Shown piece after piece: positions 1 to 11,073 of a stretch of 41,264 bases of DNA. The stretch is from Caldimonas tepidiphila (lineage in GTDB: Bacteria; Pseudomonadota; Gammaproteobacteria; Burkholderiales; Burkholderiaceae_C): positions 1 through 41,264 of the forward strand of contig NZ_QXMG01000050.1 of NCBI RefSeq assembly GCF_003569765.1, in the 5' to 3' direction. The notes below the pieces were generated by a model, which ran no database searches, had not been told where the DNA came from, and saw nothing but the letters and a program-made list of their open reading frames with translations. Made by a program: the position numbers and the translations under genes. Position 1 is the first letter of the stretch. Every line of letters starts with the position of its first letter.

Positions 1-40
1 ATAACTCCGCCCGGGGTCAGGGGAAGCTCCCCCTCAATTC

Positions 41-57
41 ATTTGTGCAACAGAGCC
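41..57. mobile_element. Possible terminal inverted repeat of an insertion sequence
   Basis: Read on the minus strand, the segment resembles the GGCTCTGTTGCACAAAT-type termini found on many IS elements (from memory of IS5-like ends). It lies just left of a decayed transposase fragment. Only one end is visible, so the element cannot be delimited and the family is uncertain. Confidence 0.25.
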
Positions 58-137
58 GTCCGAGGTAGTAGCGGCCGAATGATCCGGTGGGGTCGCGCCT
101 TCGAAGCCCTGACAACGGACCAAGCAGCGAGGACGAG

Positions 138-441
138 ATGAGCACGTTGAGGCAATGCCTGGAACAAGTGAGTGACCCCAGGCCCGCGCAGTGCAAGCGC
201 CACGACCTGGAGCAGGTGCTGCGGTACTGCGTGCTGGCGGTCGCCTCAGGGGCAACCTCGTACCGCAGGATCCACATCCTCATCGACACGCATTGGCTGC
301 GGCTCAACGAGGTGTTCGGCAGTCGCTGGAGGCGCGCGCCGGCTTACACCTCGGTGCGCTTTGATCCTGCAGGGGCTCGATGCGGCGCAGCTCGAAGGCG
401 CCATGCGCAGCCTCGCCGGCGAGCAGGTGCAGCAATCCACC
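138..441 (+). pseudogene. Frameshifted, truncated ISAs1-like transposase fragment
   Basis: The reading frame opening at ATG 138 encodes a transposase N-terminal region of the kind found in ISAs1-family elements: a DPRPAQCKRH segment, then LAVASGATSYRRIHILI and a VFGSRWRRAPAYTSVR block. Near position 360 the homology moves to another frame (LQGLDAAQLEGAMRSLAG), so a frameshift is present. Similarity fades by about 441, before any DDE catalytic region. The fragment is therefore a dead remnant of an insertion sequence at the left border of the nif region. Family assignment is from motif memory; a protein search would settle it. Confidence 0.6.
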
Positions 442-516
442 CCGACTGGGCTTTTTTCTTTCCGCCGCGGCCCGCACCACTTTCCTGCCCTGCAAACCGG
501 CAACTCGCTGCGCCGC

Positions 517-1242
517 TCAAGGCAGCTGCCCCAGCTCCGCATCCCCCGCCTCCAGCGCCGCCTCGGCATCGGCGGCGAAGAGCCGCGCGGCGAGGCGGCG
601 CTCGCGCTGCGCGACGGCCTGAAGGAAGTCGCGTGCGCTGCCCATGGCGCGGAAGCTGTCGTAGCCGGCCAGCAGCATGCGGTGCAGCTCGCCGAAACCC
701 GCCGCCTCCGCGGGCCGCTGCACCCACTGCAGGCTCTGCCTCAGCAGCGGGACGCGGGTGTGCGCGTCGAGCGACTCGCCCACCGCCAGCACCAGGCGCA
801 ACTGCGTCTCGCGCTCTTCGGGGCGGCAGCCGCGCTGCCAGGCGCGCAGATAGCCCCTCGCGTCCAGCATGCCGCAGGGCAGCGCCGCCTCCGCGACGCG
901 GCTGTCCAGCACCTCGGTCAGCGCGTGCAGCTCGCCCATCAGCCCGATCGTGTCGACGACCCGCTGCGGGAAGATCCGCGTCAGCGTCGGCACGAGGCTG
1001 CAGAACTGCCGGTCCCGCCGGCTGAAGTCCCTGGGCCCGTAGACCTCCTCCAGGAAGAAGCGCGTCGCCTGCGCGTGGCGCGGATCGGCCAGCAGGTCGG
1101 CGTAGGTGGTGAGGAAGCGCCGCTGCTGATAGCGCTTGACCGCCAGCACCCGGTCGTCCAGGTCCTGGTCGCAGCGCCTGCGTTCGCGCTCGACGCGCAC
1201 GGTGTCGAAGCTGTGCAGGATGGAGGCGGGGGTGTGGTGCAT
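517..1242 (-). CDS. FFLEELY-motif conserved protein
   Basis: This 241-residue soluble protein contains RFFLEEVYGPRDFSRRD in its first third, the signature of a conserved but uncharacterised family named for the FFLEELY motif. The rest is helical and rich in Arg, Ala and Leu, with no signal peptide or membrane segment. The start MHHTPASILHSF was chosen because family similarity begins there; the upstream extension is low-complexity and arginine-rich. It is transcribed away from the ISC operon and lies between the IS remnant and the nif genes, so it is probably chromosomal background rather than a nif gene. The reaction or role is unknown. Confidence 0.8.
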   Translation of the reverse strand: MHHTPASILHSFDTVRVERERRRCDQDLDDRVLAVKRYQQRRFLTTYADLLADPRHAQATRFFLEEVYGPRDFSRRDRQFCSLVPTLTRIFPQRVVDTIGLMGELHALTEVLDSRVAEAALPCGMLDARGYLRAWQRGCRPEERETQLRLVLAVGESLDAHTRVPLLRQSLQWVQRPAEAAGFGELHRMLLAGYDSFRAMGSARDFLQAVAQRERRLAARLFAADAEAALEAGDAELGQLP

Positions 1243-1553
1243 CGCGGCTCGGCTCCCGGCATTGAAGGACGACGCTCCGGCATGCGAAGCGGGCCTCGCC
1301 GACTCCAGCAAGCCACCTGCCCGCCGCAGGGCCGGGGCTCGCCCGCACCGCAACGGCCGGCGCCCGCGGCCCGGGTGTGCGACACCGCCGCGCGCCGGCC
1401 CGACAAACCCGACAAAGCCCACATGCCCCCGTCCCCGCTTGCGTTGCGGCGGGAGGAAATGTTGAACTGCGACAAGCACTTGGCTGATCCGGCGGGGTCT
1501 GGCATCGAAGTTGCGGAAAGGGCTCCGACCCGAAGCCGAGCCCTGGAGCCGCC
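1243..1553. other. Divergent intergenic region before iscS
   Basis: These 311 bases separate the FFLEELY-motif gene (-) from iscS (+). They carry the sigma-54-type promoter at 1500-1514. A TGT-N9-ACA motif lies at about 1460-1475, one base short of the NifA-site spacing and too near the promoter to be convincing. I see no coding sequence or RNA gene. Confidence 0.6.
1500..1514 (+). promoter_or_regulatory. Sigma-54-type (-24/-12) promoter for the isc operon
   Basis: The sequence TGGCATCGAAGTTGC has the invariant GG and GC separated by ten bases, close to the TGGCACG-N4-TTGC consensus. The predicted start is about 1526, leaving a leader of about 28 bases before the iscS ATG at 1554. It places this isc operon under RpoN control like the nif promoters at 6662 and 33754. 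No perfect NifA site was found upstream, which lowers certainty. Confidence 0.65.
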
Positions 1554-2795
1554 ATGCAAGACCGCGATCCCGCCGCAGCCGCCCGCCTGCCCAAGCCCGT
1601 CTACCTGGACCATGCCGCGACCACGCCGGTCGATCCCCGCGTCCTGGCGGCGATGCTGCCCTACCTCGGCGAGGCCTTCGGCAATCCCGCGAGCCGCTCG
1701 CATGCCTACGGCTGGGACGCCGAGGCCGCCGTCGAGGCGGCACGCGGGCAGGTCGCGGCGCTGATCGGCGCCGACCCGCGCGAGATCGTCTGGACCTCCG
1801 GCGCGACCGAGTCGAACAACCTCGCGATCAAGGGCGGGGCGAGCTTCCTGCGCGGCAAGGGACGCCACCTCGTCACGGTCGCGACCGAGCACAAGGCGGT
1901 GCTCGACACGGTGCGCGAGCTGGAGCGCCAGGGCTGGGAGGCAACGGTGCTGCCGGTCGGCCCCGACGGGCTGCTCGACCCGCAGGCCTTCGCCGCGGCG
2001 TTGCGTCCGGACACCGTGCTCGCCTCGGTGATGTTCGTCAACAACGAGACCGGCGTGATCCAGGACATCGCGGCGCTCGGCCGCATCTGCCGCGCCCGCG
2101 GCGTGCTGTTCCATGTCGACGCGGCGCAGGCCGCCGGCAAGCTGCCGATCGACGTGGAGGCGCTGGCGGTCGACCTGATGTCGCTGTCGGCGCACAAGGT
2201 CTACGGGCCCAAGGGCATCGGCGCGCTCTACGTGCGGCGCCGGCCGCGCGTGCGGCTGGAGGCGCAGATCCACGGCGGCGGGCACGAGCGCGGCATGCGC
2301 TCCGGGACGCTGCCGACGCACCAGATCGTCGGCATGGGCGCGGCCTTCGCGCTCGCGCAGGAGCTGCTCGGCACCGAGTGCGAGCGCATCCGCGGCCTGC
2401 GCGAGCGGCTGTGGGCCGGGCTGTCGCGGCTCGACGAAGTGCATCTCAACGGCCACCCCGAGCGCCGCACGCCGGGCCACCTCAACGTCAGCTTCAGCTA
2501 CGTGGAGGGCGAGTCGCTGCTGATGGGCATGAAGGACATCGCGGTCTCGTCCGGCTCGGCCTGCACCTCCGCGAGCCTGGAGCCGAGCTACGTGCTGCGC
2601 GCGATGGGCCGCAGCGACGAGCTCGCGCACAGCTCGATCCGCTTCACGGTCGGCCGCTTCACGAGCGAGGCCGAGATCGACTTCACGATCGCGCGCGTCG
2701 CGCAGGTGGTGGCCAGGCTGCGCGGGCTCAGCCCGCTGTGGGACCTGGTGCAGGCCGGCATCGACCCGGACACGATCCAGTGGGCCGCGCACTGA
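1554..2795 (+). CDS. iscS: Cysteine desulfurase (IscS/NifS family)
   Basis: PLP enzyme that removes sulfur from L-cysteine as a persulfide, giving alanine, and passes it to the scaffold IscU. The 413-residue protein has the aminotransferase class V fold: [12 protein letters not shown] at the N-terminus, [15 protein letters not shown], the PLP lysine in SAHKVYG (Lys215) and the active-site loop [17 protein letters not shown] with catalytic Cys337. The loop and length match IscS, although the job in this location is that of NifS. It is the first gene of a six-gene ISC operon behind a sigma-54-type promoter, which suggests a nitrogenase-dedicated copy; a housekeeping isc operon probably exists elsewhere (inference). 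Confidence 0.95.
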   Translation: MQDRDPAAAARLPKPVYLDHAATTPVDPRVLAAMLPYLGEAFGNPASRSHAYGWDAEAAVEAARGQVAALIGADPREIVWTSGATESNNLAIKGGASFLRGKGRHLVTVATEHKAVLDTVRELERQGWEATVLPVGPDGLLDPQAFAAALRPDTVLASVMFVNNETGVIQDIAALGRICRARGVLFHVDAAQAAGKLPIDVEALAVDLMSLSAHKVYGPKGIGALYVRRRPRVRLEAQIHGGGHERGMRSGTLPTHQIVGMGAAFALAQELLGTECERIRGLRERLWAGLSRLDEVHLNGHPERRTPGHLNVSFSYVEGESLLMGMKDIAVSSGSACTSASLEPSYVLRAMGRSDELAHSSIRFTVGRFTSEAEIDFTIARVAQVVARLRGLSPLWDLVQAGIDPDTIQWAAH

Positions 2796-2847
2796 GCGGC
2801 CCGCGCGCGCTCCCCGGCATCCCCTCATCGAACGACAGGAGGTTTCC

Positions 2848-3294
2848 ATGGCTTACAGCGACAAGGTCGTCGACCACTACGAGAACCTGCGCAACGTCGG
2901 CGGCTTCGATGCCGGCGAGGCGGGCGTCGGCACCGGCATGGTCGGCGCGCCGGCCTGCGGCGACGTGATGCGGCTGCAGATCAAGGTCAACGCCGAGGGC
3001 GTGATCGAGGACGCGCGGTTCAAGACCTACGGCTGCGGCTCGGCGATCGCCTCGTCCTCGCTCGTCACGGAGTGGGTGCGCGGCAAGACGCTCGACGAGG
3101 CGCTGCACATCAGGAACACGCAGATCGCCGAGGAGCTCGCGCTGCCGCCGGTGAAGATCCACTGCTCGATCCTGGCCGAGGACGCAATCAAGGCGGCCGT
3201 GGCCGACTTCCGGGGCAAGCAGGCCCGGCCGCCCGCCGGCGACGGCGACGCCGCCCTCGGCGGGCAGGCCGCGCGCAGCCCCGCGGCGGCCTGA
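2848..3294 (+). CDS. iscU: Fe-S cluster assembly scaffold IscU
   Basis: Scaffold on which [2Fe-2S] and [4Fe-4S] clusters are assembled from IscS sulfur. The 148-residue protein has the three cluster cysteines: Cys37 (GAPACGDVM), Cys63 ([11 protein letters not shown]) and Cys106 ([11 protein letters not shown]). It also keeps the HscA-recognition motif LPPVK (99-103). The last 25 or so residues are a Gly/Ala-rich tail beyond the usual IscU length. A strong AGGAGG ribosome site lies 6-8 bases before the ATG. It lacks the central and C-terminal domains of NifU, so this cluster uses an IscU-type instead of a NifU-type scaffold. Confidence 0.95.
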   Translation: MAYSDKVVDHYENLRNVGGFDAGEAGVGTGMVGAPACGDVMRLQIKVNAEGVIEDARFKTYGCGSAIASSSLVTEWVRGKTLDEALHIRNTQIAEELALPPVKIHCSILAEDAIKAAVADFRGKQARPPAGDGDAALGGQAARSPAAA

Positions 3295-3331
3295 GCGCCT
3301 CCCGCCTTCTTCCCACCCACAGGTGCACACC

Positions 3332-3706
3332 ATGGACGCTTCCGTCATTCCCGCCACGCCCGCCGCGGCGCCGATGCCCGACCCGCTCGTCTTCACCGGC
3401 CATGCCGCGGCGAAGGTCGCCGAGCTGATCGCCGAGGAGGGCAACCCGGCGCTGAAGCTGCGGCTCTACGTCACCGGCGGCGGCTGCTCCGGCTTCCAGT
3501 ACGGCTTCGCCTTCGACGACGCGGTCGCCGAGGACGACACGCAGATCCGCAGGGACGGCGTGACGCTGCTGGTCGACGCGATGAGCCTGCAGTACCTCAC
3601 GGGCGCCGAGATCGACTACGAGGACGGGCTGGAGGGCTCGCGCTTCGTGATCCACAACCCGAACGCGCAGACCACCTGCGGCTGCGGCAGCTCGTTCTCG
3701 ATGTGA
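3332..3706 (+). CDS. erpA: A-type Fe-S carrier, ErpA-like
   Basis: A-type carrier that accepts clusters from the scaffold and delivers them to apoproteins. The protein has 124 residues and the three A-type cysteines: one in [12 protein letters not shown] and two in [11 protein letters not shown] at the C-terminus. The sequence [24 protein letters not shown] resembles ErpA more than IscA. The ATG at 3332 was chosen; a GTG at 3323 in the same frame would add three residues. The upstream ribosome site is weak. It lies between iscU and a second A-type gene, an unusual doubling in one isc operon. Confidence 0.85.
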   Translation: MDASVIPATPAAAPMPDPLVFTGHAAAKVAELIAEEGNPALKLRLYVTGGGCSGFQYGFAFDDAVAEDDTQIRRDGVTLLVDAMSLQYLTGAEIDYEDGLEGSRFVIHNPNAQTTCGCGSSFSM

Positions 3707-3752
3707 GCGCGCGCCGCTCCCCCGATGTCCCGATGAGCAAGGAAAACCGTCC

Positions 3753-4076
3753 ATGAGCGTGTCCCTCACCCCGGCCGCGGCGCGGCATGTGCAGAAGTCC
3801 CTGGGCAAGCGCGGCAAGGGCCTGGGCCTGCGGCTCGCGGTCAAGACCAGCGGCTGCTCCGGCTACGCCTATGCGCTGGAGTTCGTCGACGAGATGAATC
3901 CCGAGGACCGGTGCTTCGAGCATCACGGCGTGAGGATCGTCGTCGATCCGCGCAGCCTGCCGCTGCTCGACGGCACCGAGCTCGACTTCGTGCGCGAGGG
4001 TCTCAACGAGGGCTTCAAGTTCAGCAACCCGAACGCCCGCGCCAACTGCGGCTGCGGCGAGAGCTTCAGCGTCTGA
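3753..4076 (+). CDS. iscA: A-type Fe-S carrier IscA
   Basis: Second A-type carrier of the operon. It is 107 residues long, the usual length of IscA, and has [17 protein letters not shown] and the C-terminal [10 protein letters not shown], which give the three conserved cysteines. The motif [19 protein letters not shown] is typical of IscA. It follows the ErpA-like gene by 46 bases with AAGGA before the ATG, and precedes hscA where hscB would stand in the Escherichia coli order. Confidence 0.92.
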   Translation: MSVSLTPAAARHVQKSLGKRGKGLGLRLAVKTSGCSGYAYALEFVDEMNPEDRCFEHHGVRIVVDPRSLPLLDGTELDFVREGLNEGFKFSNPNARANCGCGESFSV

Positions 4077-4149
4077 GCGACGCAGGGCCGGGCCGCCGGC
4101 GTCGCGATGCCGGCCGGCCCCGCAAGGTCGAACCACGAAGGAGCATGCG

Positions 4150-6057
<1,908 letters not shown>

Positions 6058-6069
6058 AGGAGCGCCGCC

Positions 6070-6405
6070 ATGCCCACCATCACCGTGCTGCCGCACCGCG
6101 AACTCTGTCCCGCGGGCATGCGCCTGGAGGCCGCGGCCGGCGACTCGCTCGCCGAGCGGCTGCTCGCCGCCGGCGTCGCGATCGAGCACGCCTGCGACCT
6201 CGTCGGCGCCTGCGCCACCTGCCACGTGCATGTGCGCGAGGGCGCGCACACGCTCGCCGCGCCCGACGAGGATGAGGAGGACGAGCTCGACCAGGCCTGG
6301 GGCATCGACGCGCAGTCGCGCCTGGCCTGCCGCGTGCGGGTGGGGCAGGGCGAGCTCGCGGTCGAGCTGCCGCGCCACAGCCGCAACCACGCGCGCGAGC
6401 GCTGA
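6070..6405 (+). CDS. fdx: ISC-type [2Fe-2S] ferredoxin
   Basis: Adrenodoxin-like ferredoxin that supplies electrons for Fe-S cluster assembly. The four ligands are Cys42, Cys48, Cys51 (ACDLVGACATCHVHV) and Cys87 (RLACRV). The 111-residue length and the acidic DEDEEDELDQAWG stretch match the isc-operon Fdx family. It follows hscA by 12 bases with AAGGAG before the ATG and is the last gene before a strong hairpin. No iscX follows. Confidence 0.93.
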   Translation: MPTITVLPHRELCPAGMRLEAAAGDSLAERLLAAGVAIEHACDLVGACATCHVHVREGAHTLAAPDEDEEDELDQAWGIDAQSRLACRVRVGQGELAVELPRHSRNHARER

Positions 6406-6429
6406 CGCCGCCCGCACCCGCGCCGTCCC

Positions 6430-6466
6430 CGACGGGCCCGACGCCGCCAGGCGTGCGGGCCCGTCG
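6430..6466 (+). terminator. Strong hairpin ending the isc operon
   Basis: A 16-base-pair stem with one bulged G (left arm 6430-6445, right arm 6450-6466) closes over a four-base loop, 24 bases after fdx. No clear T-run follows, as is common in GC-rich genomes. It separates the isc operon from the nifV promoter region. Confidence 0.6.
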
Positions 6467-6531
6467 CGCTTGCGCGGGGCGGATTGCCGCGCCGCGGGCG
6501 CAGGGGCTCGCCCGGCGAGCCAGCGTGGCGG

Positions 6532-6547
6532 TGTGGCAAACGGAACA
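6532..6547 (+). promoter_or_regulatory. NifA upstream activator site (TGT-N10-ACA)
   Basis: A perfect TGT-N10-ACA motif lies about 148 bases before the predicted start of the nifV promoter at 6662-6676, within the usual distance for the RpoN activator NifA. The nifA gene itself is not in this window. Confidence 0.65.
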
Positions 6548-6661
6548 AACCCGACACCCCCGCCGACGAGACCGACGCGGCCGCCGCGAGCCGGCCCGCC
6601 CGGGCGCCGGCGGGGCGGGGAAATGTCTTCCATATCAATGACTTGCGTGGCCGCGCGCGCA

Positions 6662-6676
6662 TGGCATGGGTCTTGC
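6662..6676 (+). promoter_or_regulatory. Sigma-54-type promoter for nifV
   Basis: TGGCATGGGTCTTGC matches TGGCACG-N4-TTGC with one mismatch and correct GG-N10-GC spacing. The predicted start is near 6688, leaving a short leader that holds AAGGAG before the nifV ATG. With the NifA site at 6532 it makes a complete nif promoter. Confidence 0.75.
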
Positions 6677-6703
6677 GAAAGCCGCTTCGAAAGGAGTCGC
6701 ACC

Positions 6704-7852
6704 ATGCAAGCCGGCATCACCATCAACGACACCACGCTGCGCGATGGAGAGCAGACCGCGGGGGTCGCCTTCACGGCGCAGGAGAAGTGCGCGATCGCGC
6801 TCGCGCTGTCGCGCTCCGGGGTGCCGGAGATGGAGGTGGGCATCCCGGCGATGGGCGAGCAGGAGATCGAGACGGTCAACGCGATCGCGGCGCTCGGGCT
6901 CGACGCGCAGCTGATGGTGTGGGGCCGCATGTGCGAGGCCGACCTCGATGCCGCGATGCGCTGCGACGCCGAGATCATCCACCTCTCCGTGCCGGTGTCG
7001 GACATCCAGCTCGAGCACAAGCTCCAGCGCTCGCGCCGCTGGGCGCTGGAGCAGGTGGACCGCTTCGTCGCCGAGGCGGCGCTGTCCGGGCGCGTCGTCT
7101 CGGTCGGCGCGGAGGACGCGTCGCGCGCCGACCCGGCCTTCCTGTCGCAGCTCGCGCGGCTCGCGCAGCAGCGCGGCGCCTCGCGCATCCGCTTCGCCGA
7201 CACGCTCGGCGTGCTCGACCCCTTCGCCACCTTCGAGGCCATCGCGCGGCTGCGCTACGCGGTGGAAATCGACATCGAGATCCACGCGCACAACGACCTG
7301 GGCCTCGCCACCGCGAACACGCTGGCCGCGGTGCGCGCCGGCGCGACGCATGCCAACACCACCGTCAACGGCCTCGGCGAGCGCGCCGGCAACGCCGCGC
7401 TCGAGGAGGTGGTGATGGCGCTGCGCCATCTCCAGGGGCTCGACGCCGGCGTCGACACGAAGGCGCTCGTGCCGATCTCGCGCCTCGTCGCGCAGGCCTC
7501 GGGCCGGCCGGTGGCGGCCAACAAGTGCATCGTCGGCGAGGCGGTGTTCACGCACGAGTCCGGCATCCATGTCGACGGGCTGCTGAAGAACGCGAGCAAC
7601 TACGAGAGCTTCGACCCGGCCGAGCTCGGGCGCGAGCGCCGCACCGTGCTCGGCAAGCACTCCGGCTCGCACGCGGTGCGGGCGGCCTACCAGGCGCTCG
7701 GCGTGTCCGTCGCCGACGCGCAGCTCGAGCCGCTGCTCGCGCGCATCCGCCGCCACGCGATGCAGGCCAAGCGCGCGCCGAGCGACGCCGAGCTGCGCCG
7801 CTTCCTGCACGAGGCGGGCGAGGCCGCCGGCGCCTGCCGGGAGCGCTCATGA
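6704..7852 (+). CDS. nifV: Homocitrate synthase NifV
   Basis: Condenses acetyl-CoA and 2-oxoglutarate to (R)-homocitrate, the organic ligand of FeMo-co. The 382-residue protein has the DRE-TIM metallolyase motifs: [16 protein letters not shown] near the N-terminus, [14 protein letters not shown], and [20 protein letters not shown]. The C-terminal part carries HESGIHVDG and [13 protein letters not shown] 6704 is fixed by the AAGGAG ribosome site and the promoter just upstream. Its stop overlaps the cysE start by ATGA, so the two genes are translationally coupled. Distinction from isopropylmalate synthase rests on length and nif context. Confidence 0.95.
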   Translation: MQAGITINDTTLRDGEQTAGVAFTAQEKCAIALALSRSGVPEMEVGIPAMGEQEIETVNAIAALGLDAQLMVWGRMCEADLDAAMRCDAEIIHLSVPVSDIQLEHKLQRSRRWALEQVDRFVAEAALSGRVVSVGAEDASRADPAFLSQLARLAQQRGASRIRFADTLGVLDPFATFEAIARLRYAVEIDIEIHAHNDLGLATANTLAAVRAGATHANTTVNGLGERAGNAALEEVVMALRHLQGLDAGVDTKALVPISRLVAQASGRPVAANKCIVGEAVFTHESGIHVDGLLKNASNYESFDPAELGRERRTVLGKHSGSHAVRAAYQALGVSVADAQLEPLLARIRRHAMQAKRAPSDAELRRFLHEAGEAAGACRERS

Positions 7853-8685
7853 TGCGCGAGGACGAGGCGCTCGCCGCGCTGCGCCGCGAGCCGCTGCTGC
7901 AGCCGCCCGCGGCGCCGCAGCCCGGCCTGTGGCGGCAGCTGCGCGAGGACGCGCGCTGCGTGCGCGAGCGCGACCCCGCGGCGCGCTCGATGCTCGAGGT
8001 CTGCACCCTCTATCCCGGCGTGCAGGCGGTGGCGCTGCACCGCGTCGCGCACCGCCTGTGGCGGCGCGGCTGGCGCTTCCTGCCGCGCGCGATCTCCTTC
8101 TTCTCGCGCTGGCTGACCAACGTCGACATCCACCCGGCGGCGCGCATCGGCCGGCGCTTCTTCATCGACCACGGCGCCGGCGTCGTGATCGGCGAGACCG
8201 CCGAGATCGGCGACGACGTGACGATGTACCACGGCGTCACGCTCGGCGGCACGACCTGGAACCCCGGCAAGCGTCATCCCACCGTGGGCCACGGGGCGCT
8301 GATCGGCGCGGGCGCCAAGATCCTCGGCGCGATCGAGATCGGCCGGCGCGCGCGCATCGCGGCGAACTCGGTCGTGATCGAGGACGTGCCCGACGGCGCG
8401 ACGGTGGTCGGCAACCCGGGCCGCGTCGTGATCCCGAGGCACCGCCGCCAGCGCGCCGCGCACGGGTTCGATCTGGATCACCACCTGATCCCCGACCCGG
8501 TCGGCAAGGCCATCGGCTGCCTGCTGGAGCGGGTGACCCAACTGGAGCAGCAGCTGCAGGCGCGGCAGGCCGCGAGCCCGGCCGCCGATCCGGCCGACGA
8601 CCCCTCGGGATGCAGCCGCTGCGACGACAGCTGTGCCGAACCCCCCTTTGGCGCGCTCGCGCGCCGCACCGGAGCCCGCCCATGA
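7849..8685 (+). CDS. cysE: Serine O-acetyltransferase (CysE/NifP type)
   Basis: Acetylates serine to O-acetylserine, the precursor of cysteine, which feeds the sulfur demand of Fe-S assembly; nif-linked copies are called nifP in Azotobacter. The 278-residue protein has a helical N-terminus and then the hexapeptide-repeat left-handed beta-helix ([45 protein letters not shown]). The ATG overlaps the nifV stop. The C-terminal extension of about 60 residues ends with a CSRCDDSC cluster, which is not part of the catalytic fold and might bind a metal (inference). Confidence 0.92.
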   Translation: MMREDEALAALRREPLLQPPAAPQPGLWRQLREDARCVRERDPAARSMLEVCTLYPGVQAVALHRVAHRLWRRGWRFLPRAISFFSRWLTNVDIHPAARIGRRFFIDHGAGVVIGETAEIGDDVTMYHGVTLGGTTWNPGKRHPTVGHGALIGAGAKILGAIEIGRRARIAANSVVIEDVPDGATVVGNPGRVVIPRHRRQRAAHGFDLDHHLIPDPVGKAIGCLLERVTQLEQQLQARQAASPAADPADDPSGCSRCDDSCAEPPFGALARRTGARP

Positions 8686-9044
8686 TGGACAACCTCACCC
8701 AGCGACTGAAGAACCTGTCTTCGGCCGAAGACTTCCTCGGCTTCTTCGGCGTGCCCTTCGACCAGAAGGTCGTCAACGTCAGCCGACTGCACATCCTCAA
8801 GCGCTTCTTCCAGTACATCCGCAGCGAGCCCGACCTGCCGCGCGACGACGAGTCGGCGCTGTTCGCCTGCTACCGCCGGCTGCTGCTGCAGGCCTATCAC
8901 GACTTCGTCGCCTCGACGCCGGCCAAGGAGAAGGTGTTCAAGGTGTTCCAGGACGCGCAAGGCCAGCAGCATGTCTCGCTCGACAGCCTGAAGGCCTCGC
9001 TGCCCTCGGCCGCCCGGCCCGCCACGCAGTCCGCCGGCGCCTGA
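8682..9044 (+). CDS. nifW: Nitrogenase stabilising/protective protein NifW
   Basis: Small protein that helps maintain or protect the MoFe protein, especially with oxygen. It has 120 residues, with the family pattern [35 protein letters not shown] and a following helical part. It starts at an ATG overlapping the cysE stop; a second ATG directly follows, so the start may be one codon later. It lies between cysE and fixA. Confidence 0.93.
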   Translation: MMDNLTQRLKNLSSAEDFLGFFGVPFDQKVVNVSRLHILKRFFQYIRSEPDLPRDDESALFACYRRLLLQAYHDFVASTPAKEKVFKVFQDAQGQQHVSLDSLKASLPSAARPATQSAGA

Positions 9045-9077
9045 GCCCCGCCCGCCCGCCACCGCAGGAGTCCCACC

Positions 9078-9926
9078 ATGCACATCGTCGTCTGCATCAA
9101 GCAGGTCCCCGACTCGGCGCAGATCCGCGTCCATCCGGTCACCAACACCATCATGCGCCAGGGGGTGCCGGCCATCGTCAACCCCTACGACCTGTTCTCG
9201 CTGGAGGAGGCGCTGCGCCTGAAGGACAAGTTCGGCGGCCGCGTCACGGCGATCTGCATGGGCCCGCCACAGGCCGAGGAAGCGCTGCGCAAGTGCATCT
9301 CCTACGGCGCGGACGACGCGATCCTCGTCACCGACCGCGCCTTCGCCGGCGCCGACACGCTGGCCACCTCCTACGCGCTCGCCGCCGCGATCCGCCAGAT
9401 CGACAAGGAGCAGCAGGTCGACATCGTCTTCACCGGCAAGCAGACCATCGACGGCGACACCGCGCAGGTCGGCCCCGGCATCGCCAAGCGCATGGAGCTG
9501 CAGCTGCTGACCTACGTGTCGCGCATCGTCGAGGTGGACCTCGTGGCCCGCACGATCGTCGTCGAGCGCCGCGCCGAGGGCGGCGTGCAGCTGCTCAAGA
9601 CCGCGCTGCCCTGCCTGATCACGATGCTGGAGAACACCAACGAGCTGCGCTTCGCGACGATGCCCGCGATGATCCACGCCGCCGGCTACCCGGTGCGCAA
9701 GTGGAACAAGGACGAGGCCGGCGTCGAGGACATCAGCAAGATCGGCCTGAAGGGCTCGCCCACCGTGGTGAGCAAGGTCTTCGGCCCGACGCCGCGCTCG
9801 GAGAAGGCCGAGATGCTGGTGGTCGAGAACTCCACGCCGCGCGACGTCGCGCTCAACGTGCTGCAGAAGGTCTTCACCCGCCAGGTCACGCTGGAGCAGG
9901 ACCTGCTCGACAAGGTCGCCCACTGA
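9078..9926 (+). CDS. fixA: Electron-bifurcating flavoprotein subunit FixA
   Basis: Beta-type electron-transfer flavoprotein subunit of FixABCX, which oxidises NADH and splits the electrons between quinone and a low-potential ferredoxin or flavodoxin for nitrogenase. The 282-residue sequence has the ETF-beta N-terminus [18 protein letters not shown] and the signature [21 protein letters not shown]. An AGGAG ribosome site precedes the ATG. No separate promoter was seen, so it is probably read from the nifV promoter. Confidence 0.95.
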   Translation: MHIVVCIKQVPDSAQIRVHPVTNTIMRQGVPAIVNPYDLFSLEEALRLKDKFGGRVTAICMGPPQAEEALRKCISYGADDAILVTDRAFAGADTLATSYALAAAIRQIDKEQQVDIVFTGKQTIDGDTAQVGPGIAKRMELQLLTYVSRIVEVDLVARTIVVERRAEGGVQLLKTALPCLITMLENTNELRFATMPAMIHAAGYPVRKWNKDEAGVEDISKIGLKGSPTVVSKVFGPTPRSEKAEMLVVENSTPRDVALNVLQKVFTRQVTLEQDLLDKVAH

Positions 9927-9937
9927 AGGAGCCCGCC

Positions 9938-11047
9938 ATGACCGACAACGCACAGAACGCACCCGCCAGGAAGCCGGCCGGCAAGGGCGGCCGCAACCTC
10001 GAACTGCCCGAACACCTGAAGGCCTACAAGGGCGTCTGGGTGTTCATCGAACACGACCGCGGCCACGTGCACTCGGTGTCCTGGGAGCTTCTCGGCGAGG
10101 CGCGCAAGCTCGCCGACACGCTCGGATCGAAGGTCGCGGGCGTGCTGCTCGGCGGCCCCGACGAGGACCTCGACCGCTTCGCGAAGGAGGCCTGCACCTA
10201 CGGCGCGGACCTCTGCTACATCGTGCGCGACCCGGTCCTGAAGGGCTACCGCAACGAGCCCTTCACGAAGGGCCTGACCGACCTCGTCAACAAGTACCAG
10301 CCGGAGATCGTGCTGCTCGGCGCGACGACGATGGGCCGCGACCTCGCAGGCTCGGTGGCGACCACGCTCGCCACGGGGCTCACCGCCGACTGCACCGAGC
10401 TGCGCATCGACCCGGCCTCGAAGGCGCTCGCGGCGACCCGCCCGACCTTCGGCGGGTCCCTCCTGTGCACGATCATGACGCTGGCCTACCGGCCGCAGAT
10501 GGCGACCGTGCGGCCGCGCGTGATGGCGATGCCGCGCGCCGACGCCTCGCGCAGCGGCGAGGTGATCGAGGACTCGCTCGGCATGGTCGAGACGAGCATC
10601 GTCACCAAGCTGCTCGACTTCATCCCCGACGCCAGCACCAACAGGATCAACCTGCCCTATGCCGACGTGATCGTCGCGGGCGGCAAGGGCCTGAAGAACC
10701 CGGAGAACTTCCGGCTGTGCTTCGAGCTCGCCCGCGTGCTCGGCGGCGAGGTGGGGGCCACGCGCCCGGTGGTGCAGTCCGGCTGGGTCGAGGCGGAGCG
10801 CCAGGTCGGCCAGACCGGCAAGACCGTGCGTCCCAAGCTCTACATCGCTGCCGGCATCTCCGGCGCGATCCAGCACCGCGTCGGCATGGAGAGCGCGGAC
10901 GTGATCGTCGCGATCAACACCGATGCGAACGCGCCGATCTTCGACTTCGCCCACATCGGCATCGTCGGCAACGCGATGCAGGTGCTGCCCGCGCTGACCC
11001 AGGCCTTCGCCGAGCACCTGAAGGCGCGTGCGCCGAAGGCCGCCTGA
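9938..11047 (+). CDS. fixB: Electron-bifurcating flavoprotein subunit FixB
   Basis: Alpha-type ETF subunit that pairs with FixA and binds FAD. The 369-residue protein has an N-terminal extension of about 30 residues, then [30 protein letters not shown] and the C-terminal FAD-binding part with [42 protein letters not shown]. It begins 11 bases after fixA with AAGGAG before the ATG. Confidence 0.95.
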   Translation: MTDNAQNAPARKPAGKGGRNLELPEHLKAYKGVWVFIEHDRGHVHSVSWELLGEARKLADTLGSKVAGVLLGGPDEDLDRFAKEACTYGADLCYIVRDPVLKGYRNEPFTKGLTDLVNKYQPEIVLLGATTMGRDLAGSVATTLATGLTADCTELRIDPASKALAATRPTFGGSLLCTIMTLAYRPQMATVRPRVMAMPRADASRSGEVIEDSLGMVETSIVTKLLDFIPDASTNRINLPYADVIVAGGKGLKNPENFRLCFELARVLGGEVGATRPVVQSGWVEAERQVGQTGKTVRPKLYIAAGISGAIQHRVGMESADVIVAINTDANAPIFDFAHIGIVGNAMQVLPALTQAFAEHLKARAPKAA

Positions 11048-11073
11048 GACCCCGGCCCAGCCAAGGAGCTGAC

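Noticed and set aside
1460-1476. TGT-N9-ACA motif as a NifA site for iscS
   Set aside because: Spacing is nine, not ten, and it lies only about 60 bases from the predicted start, closer than usual NifA sites.
981-2849. Very long antisense reading frame opposite iscS
   Set aside because: In this GC-rich DNA long open frames occur on the opposite strand of most genes. Its product is low-complexity and Arg/Ala-rich, while the plus strand encodes a clear IscS.
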